From Streptomyces xinghaiensis S187 (GTDB lineage: Bacteria > Actinomycetota > Actinomycetes > Streptomycetales > Streptomycetaceae): DNA of 64,000 nucleotides. Below the pieces are notes generated by a model. The model saw only the letters and a list, made by a program, of their open reading frames with translations. It had not been told where the DNA came from and searched no databases. This document shows, one piece after another, positions 60,267 to 64,000 of the stretch. Each line of letters starts with the position of its first letter. Position 1 is the stretch's first letter. A program made the position numbers and the translations under genes. The DNA lies in NCBI RefSeq assembly GCF_000220705.2, contig NZ_CP023202.1, positions 6,540,501 to 6,604,500 of the forward strand, given 5' to 3'.

Positions 60267-61139
60267 ATGGAACTGCCCGTGGTCGTGGGTGTCGACGGTT
60301 CGGAACACAGCCTGGCCGCACTGGACTGGGCGGTGGACGAGGCCGCCCGCCACGGGGCGGCCCTGAGGATCGTGCACGCCTCCCTGTGGGGCGCGTACGA
60401 GGGCTCCGAGTCCGCCGCGGGCACCACCCGCTTCGCCGAGCCGCTGCCGGTCGAGAAGATCCTGGGGGCGGCCGAGGAACGCGCCCGCAAGCGGGAACCC
60501 CGGCTGGTGGTCACCACCGAGGCCGTCCCCGACGACCCCGCGGCCGCCCTGGTCCGGGAGGGCCGCAACGCCTCGCTCCTCGTCACCGGCAGCCGGGGCC
60601 GGGGCGCCATCGGCGGTCTGCTGCTGGGCTCGGTCGGCCTGGCGGTGGCGGCCCGCTCCGACTGCCCGGTGGTCGTGGTCCGCGGCACGGGGCAGGCCCC
60701 GGCCGCGTCCGGCGGGCGGGTCGTGCTCGGCGCGGGCGACGAGACGGACGGCGCCACCGCCGCCCGCTTCGCCCTCCGCGAGGCCGAGGCCCGCGGGGCC
60801 GGACTGACCGCCGTACGGGCCTGGCGCCGCCCGCACGAGCCGATGCGGCACCCCCTGCTCACCGGAAGCCCCGGCCAGGCGGAGGAGGAGCAGGCCGAGT
60901 GGATCCTGGAGGAACTGCTGCGCGAACCGCGGCGCGACCACCCCGGGGTCGAGGTCACCCACGAGATCGTCGAGGGCCCGGCGCGCAAGGCCCTGCTGGA
61001 GGCCTCCCGCACCGCGGATCTGCTGGTCGTGGGCGCGCGCCGGCGCGAGGGACGCCTCGGCCTCCAGCTCGGCATCGTCAACCACGCCGTGCTGCACCAC
61101 GCCGAATGCCCCGTGGCCGTCGTCCCCGAACGGCACTGA
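60267..61139 (+). CDS. Universal stress protein, tandem UspA domains
   Basis: The 290-residue protein has two UspA domains. The first begins VVVGVDGSEHSLAALDWAVDEAARHG and has the ATP-binding loop TGSRGRGAIGGLLLGSVGLAVAARSDCPVVVV. The second begins VVLGAGDETDGATAARFALREA and ends VGARRREGRLGLQLGIVNHAVLHHAECPVAVVPE. The second loop is degenerate (GARRREGRLG), so only the first may bind ATP. Associated with hypoxia and dormancy responses in actinobacteria. AGGAG occurs before the ATG. Confidence 0.93.
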   Translation: MELPVVVGVDGSEHSLAALDWAVDEAARHGAALRIVHASLWGAYEGSESAAGTTRFAEPLPVEKILGAAEERARKREPRLVVTTEAVPDDPAAALVREGRNASLLVTGSRGRGAIGGLLLGSVGLAVAARSDCPVVVVRGTGQAPAASGGRVVLGAGDETDGATAARFALREAEARGAGLTAVRAWRRPHEPMRHPLLTGSPGQAEEEQAEWILEELLREPRRDHPGVEVTHEIVEGPARKALLEASRTADLLVVGARRREGRLGLQLGIVNHAVLHHAECPVAVVPERH

Positions 61140-61149
61140 CCACGCTCCC

Positions 61150-61178
61150 GCCCGGGCCGGACCACCGCCGGCCCGGGC
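61150..61178 (+). terminator. Hairpin between Usp and HAD genes
   Basis: An 11-base perfect stem GCCCGGGCCGG / CCGGCCCGGGC with a 7-base loop lies in the 78-base gap. It may reduce read-through into the HAD-GH65 pair. Confidence 0.5.
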
Positions 61179-61217
61179 GGCCGTCCGCAGCCGTACCCCA
61201 CCGGAGAGGGAACGCCC

Positions 61218-62129
61218 GTGCCCGAGGATCCCGCGACGGACGCCCCGGCCCCCGGACGGGGCCCGGGCCCGCACCGGCAGGACCCGCGGCAGGCGGCCGC
61301 GGCCCCCGTGCCCGCCCCGCGGGCCTGGGTCCTGGACACCGACGGGGTCATCACCGACTCCGCCCGGGTGCACGCCGCGGCCTGGAAGACAGCCTTCGAC
61401 GCCTGCCTGCGCGACAACCCGCCGCCCGACCCGGCCGCCCGCCGCCCCTTCGACCCGGGGGACGACTACCGCCGCCACGTCGACGGCAGGGCCCGCCTCG
61501 ACGGTGCCGCCGCCTTCCTCACCTCACGCGGACTGCGCCTGCCCGCCGGAGACCCCGGCGACCCGCCCGGCACCGGCACGGTGCGGGCCGTCGCCGCCCT
61601 CAAGGAGCGCCTCTTCACCGAACGCCTCGCGGCCGGCGGCATCGAGGCCTACCCCGGCACCGTCCGGCTGCTGCGCGCGCTGAAGCGGGCCGGTGTGCCC
61701 CGCGCCGCCGCCTCCGCCTCCCGGCACGCGGGCGAGCTGCTGGAGAGCGCGGGAGTACGGGACCTGTTCGACGCCCTCGTCGACGGCCGGGAGACGGCCC
61801 GGCTCGGGCTGCCCGGCAAACCCGACCCCGCGCTGTTCCTGGAGGCCGCCGCCCGGCTGGGCGTACCGGCCCGCGAGACCGCTGTCGTCGAGGACGCGCT
61901 GGCCGGCGTCGAGGCCGGCCGCCGCGGCGGATTCGGCCTGGTCGTGGGCGTGAGCCGGACGGAGGACGAGGGCGCCGCCGAGGACCTGCGCCGGCACGGC
62001 GCCGACCGCGTGGTCCGCGACCTCGCCGAACTCCTGTCCGGGTCCGGCCCGGGCGTGATCCCCGGGGAAATCCCCGGCCCCGGCGCGGTTCCCCGTCCCG
62101 GCCCCGAGACCGAGAAAGGCCCGGCATGA
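61218..62129 (+). CDS. HAD-family beta-phosphoglucomutase-like enzyme
   Basis: The 303-residue HAD protein has the DxD nucleophile motif WVLDTDGVITDSARVHAAAWK (Asp40, Asp42), motif II around AASASRHAGELLE and motif III/IV in PGKPDPALFLEAA and VVEDALAGVEAGRRGGF. The cap matches beta-PGM, which converts beta-glucose 1-phosphate to glucose 6-phosphate. It overlaps the GH65 phosphorylase start by four bases (ATGA). The two would form a complete route from a phosphorolysed alpha-glucoside into glycolysis. A ~30-residue Pro/Ala N-terminus and Gly/Pro C-terminus extend it. GTG start after GAGAGGGA. Confidence 0.9.
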   Translation: MPEDPATDAPAPGRGPGPHRQDPRQAAAAPVPAPRAWVLDTDGVITDSARVHAAAWKTAFDACLRDNPPPDPAARRPFDPGDDYRRHVDGRARLDGAAAFLTSRGLRLPAGDPGDPPGTGTVRAVAALKERLFTERLAAGGIEAYPGTVRLLRALKRAGVPRAAASASRHAGELLESAGVRDLFDALVDGRETARLGLPGKPDPALFLEAAARLGVPARETAVVEDALAGVEAGRRGGFGLVVGVSRTEDEGAAEDLRRHGADRVVRDLAELLSGSGPGVIPGEIPGPGAVPRPGPETEKGPA

Positions 62130-64000
62130 ACGACTGGACCTGGAGGTACGAGGGCTACGACCCCGCCCGGGAACGCCTCCGCGAAGCCCTGTGCACCCTC
62201 GGCAACGGCTACTTCGCCACCCGCGGCGCCGCCCCCGAGTGCACCGCCGACGGCGTGCACTATCCCGGCACCTACGCCGCCGGCTGCTACAACCGGCTCA
62301 CCTCCACCGTCGCCGGGCGCGAGGTCGAGAACGAGGACATGGTCAACCTGCCGAACTGGCTGCCGCTGCGCTTCCGCGCCCACAGCGACGGCACGGCGGA
62401 CACCGCCCCGGAGACCGCCTGGTTCTCACCCGACGCCGGGGGCCTCCTCACCCACGAGCAGACCCTCGACCTGCGCTCCGGCACGCTGACCCGCGACTTC
62501 CGCAGCGAGGACGCGGCCGGCCGCCGCATCCGCGTCCAGCAGACCCGCTTCCTGCACATGGCCGACCCGCACCTCGCCGTGCTGCGCACCGTCCTCGAAC
62601 CGGAGAACTGGTCGGGTCTCCTGGAGGTGGAGTCCGGACTCGACGGCGAGGTCACCAACTCCGGTGTGGCCCGCTACCGCGACCTCGCCGGGCGCCATCT
62701 CACCGGCGTCACCACCGGCATCCGGGAACCGGACACCGTCTGGCTCCACTGCCGCACCACCCGCTCCGACATCGGCATCGGCATGGCCGCGCGCACCACC
62801 ACCACACCGCAGCCCGCCTCCTCCCGGCTGGAACCGGGCACCGCGCACACCCGCCGGCTGCTGCTCCTGCCCGCCGCGCCCGGCCGGCCCGCCACCGTCG
62901 ACAAGACCGTCGCCCTGCACACCTCCCGCGACCCGGCCGTCGGCGACCCGCTCCAGGCCGTCCTCGACCGGGCCGGACAGGCGCCCCCCTACGCGGACCT
63001 GCTCGCCTCCCACCGCCGGGCCTGGCACGAGCTGTGGGAGCGCGCCGAGCTGGACGTCCCCGGCGAGGCCGGCCGCATCCTGCGGTTCCACCTCTTCCAC
63101 GTCCTGCAGACCCTCTCCCCGCACACCGCCGGACTCGACGTCGGCGTGCCCGCGCGGGGCCTGCACGGCGAGGCGTACCGGGGCCACGTCTTCTGGGACG
63201 AGCTGTTCGTGCTGCCGTATCTGAACCTGCACTTCCCGGAGGTGTCCCGCGCCCTGCTGGACTACCGGCACCGGCGGCTGCCCCGCGCCTGCCGCTCCGC
63301 GCGCGAGGCGGGCCGCCTCGGCGCGATGTACCCGTGGCAGAGCGCCGCCGACGGCCGCGAGGAGACCCAGGAGGTCCATCTCAACCCGCGTTCCGGCCGC
63401 TGGCTGCCCGACCACTCCCGGCTCCAGCACCATGTCGGCTCCGCGGTCGCGTACAACGTCTGGCACTACTGCGAGGCCACCGGGGACACCGGCTATCTGC
63501 AGACCAGGGGTGCCGAGATGCTGACGCAGATCGCGCGCTTCTGGGCGAGCGGCGCCGAGTTCGACCCGGCACTGGGCCGCTACCGCATCCGCGGGGTGGT
63601 CGGCCCCGACGAGTACCACGAGGGCTACCCGGACGCGTCCGCCCCGGGGCTCGACGACAACGCGTACACCAACGTCACCGCCGCCTGGGTGCTCACCCGC
63701 GCCCTGGAGGTCGTCCGCGCCCTGCCCGAGCCGCGCCGCCGGCAGCTCTTCGAGGAGACCGGTACGGACCCCGGCGAACCGGACCGCTGGGAGGAGGTGT
63801 CCCGCCGGCTGCACGTGCCCTTCCACCGGGGGGTCATCAGCCAGTTCGAGGGCTACGGCGAACTCGCCGAGCTGGACTGGGACGGCTACCGCCGCCGTTA
63901 CGGCAACATCCGCCGGCTGGACCGCATCCTGGAGGCCGAGGGCGACAGCGCCAACCGCTACCAGGCGTCCAAGCAGGCCGACGCGCTGATGCTCGGCTAC
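62126..64000 (+). CDS. GH65 alpha-glucoside phosphorylase (trehalose/maltose/kojibiose type), cut by right edge
   Basis: The first 625 codons are present. The N-terminal domain begins WTWRYEGYDPARERLREALCTLGNGYFATRGA, typical of GH65. The catalytic (alpha/alpha)6 barrel has GEAYRGHVFWDELFVLPYL and the general acid Glu496 in VVGPDEYHEG. The window ends at QADALMLGY. It phosphorolyses an alpha-linked disaccharide to glucose and beta-glucose 1-phosphate, which the overlapping beta-PGM gene would use. Which disaccharide cannot be told from this part. Confidence 0.92.
   Translation, partial: MNDWTWRYEGYDPARERLREALCTLGNGYFATRGAAPECTADGVHYPGTYAAGCYNRLTSTVAGREVENEDMVNLPNWLPLRFRAHSDGTADTAPETAWFSPDAGGLLTHEQTLDLRSGTLTRDFRSEDAAGRRIRVQQTRFLHMADPHLAVLRTVLEPENWSGLLEVESGLDGEVTNSGVARYRDLAGRHLTGVTTGIREPDTVWLHCRTTRSDIGIGMAARTTTTPQPASSRLEPGTAHTRRLLLLPAAPGRPATVDKTVALHTSRDPAVGDPLQAVLDRAGQAPPYADLLASHRRAWHELWERAELDVPGEAGRILRFHLFHVLQTLSPHTAGLDVGVPARGLHGEAYRGHVFWDELFVLPYLNLHFPEVSRALLDYRHRRLPRACRSAREAGRLGAMYPWQSAADGREETQEVHLNPRSGRWLPDHSRLQHHVGSAVAYNVWHYCEATGDTGYLQTRGAEMLTQIARFWASGAEFDPALGRYRIRGVVGPDEYHEGYPDASAPGLDDNAYTNVTAAWVLTRALEVVRALPEPRRRQLFEETGTDPGEPDRWEEVSRRLHVPFHRGVISQFEGYGELAELDWDGYRRRYGNIRRLDRILEAEGDSANRYQASKQADALMLGY

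Noticed and set aside
63030..63048. CebR-like half site inside the GH65 gene
   Set aside because: TGGGAGCGC is followed by GCC, so symmetry is lost; internal to a gene.
1..64000. CRISPR arrays, tRNA or rRNA genes
   Set aside because: No regularly spaced repeats with unique spacers and no tRNA-like cloverleaf or rRNA sequence were seen.

Overview
This 64 kb window is very GC-rich (about 70-75%), uses G/C at third codon positions, and has many GTG starts. It carries the complete CebR-CebEFG-BglC cello-oligosaccharide locus, Tat and Sec secreted polysaccharide enzymes, a cholesterol oxidase and two-subunit PntAB. Together these point to a soil, cellulose-using Streptomyces (or very close relative).

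Layout. 1-3.5 kb: HTH/flavin-split-barrel protein (cut by the window edge), DUF4032 protein and an AAA ATPase with a striking promoter palindrome. 3.6-8.5 kb: DUF1992 protein, secreted cholesterol oxidase, an AA10 LPMO under a CebR operator, and a beta-propeller lactonase. About 8.86-15.34 kb: a probable acquired segment bounded by transposase remnants on the left and a dead IS5-family element on the right, carrying two TetR-controlled oxidoreductase modules. Its borders coincide with the last ~55 codons of a response regulator on one side and an orphan histidine kinase on the other, so it may have split a two-component operon. 16.7-18.4 kb: ABC exporter. 18.8-33 kb: DUF2267, secreted GH5 mannanase, thiolase and LysR, cation/proton antiporter, pntAB, a divergent P450, a PaaX-like regulator and a secreted CE1-type esterase. 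32.8-33.6 kb: a membrane-anchored CBM2-like protein under a CebR operator. 33.8-36.8 kb: a decayed DUF222/HNH (13E12-like) gene between two 273-bp inverted repeats, next to a truncated gene. 36.9-39.6 kb: class A beta-lactamase and an NnrS-like membrane protein.

39.7-50.4 kb is the most unusual part. Seven minus-strand genes are packed head to tail: GH1 beta-glucosidase, radical SAM/SPASM enzyme, flavin monooxygenase, Set-type sugar exporter, glycosyltransferase-PIG-L deacetylase fusion, GH3 beta-glucosidase and a small membrane protein. One TTGACA promoter abuts a perfect CebR operator, a second operator lies downstream, and a 19-bp-stem terminator closes the unit. The gene content suggests a small amino-sugar glycoside pathway switched on by cellobiose. 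The product and the pathway are inference.

50.8-59.6 kb: cebR, then cebEFG with two GH1 beta-glucosidases, the classical cello-oligosaccharide uptake and hydrolysis operon. Six perfect TGGGAGCGCTCCCA sites tie this locus to the LPMO, the CBM2 protein and the seven-gene operon. 59.6-64 kb: a stress and energy module with a cyclic-nucleotide-binding-fold protein, a tandem universal stress protein, a beta-phosphoglucomutase-like HAD and a GH65 phosphorylase cut by the right edge. I saw no tRNA, rRNA or CRISPR array.
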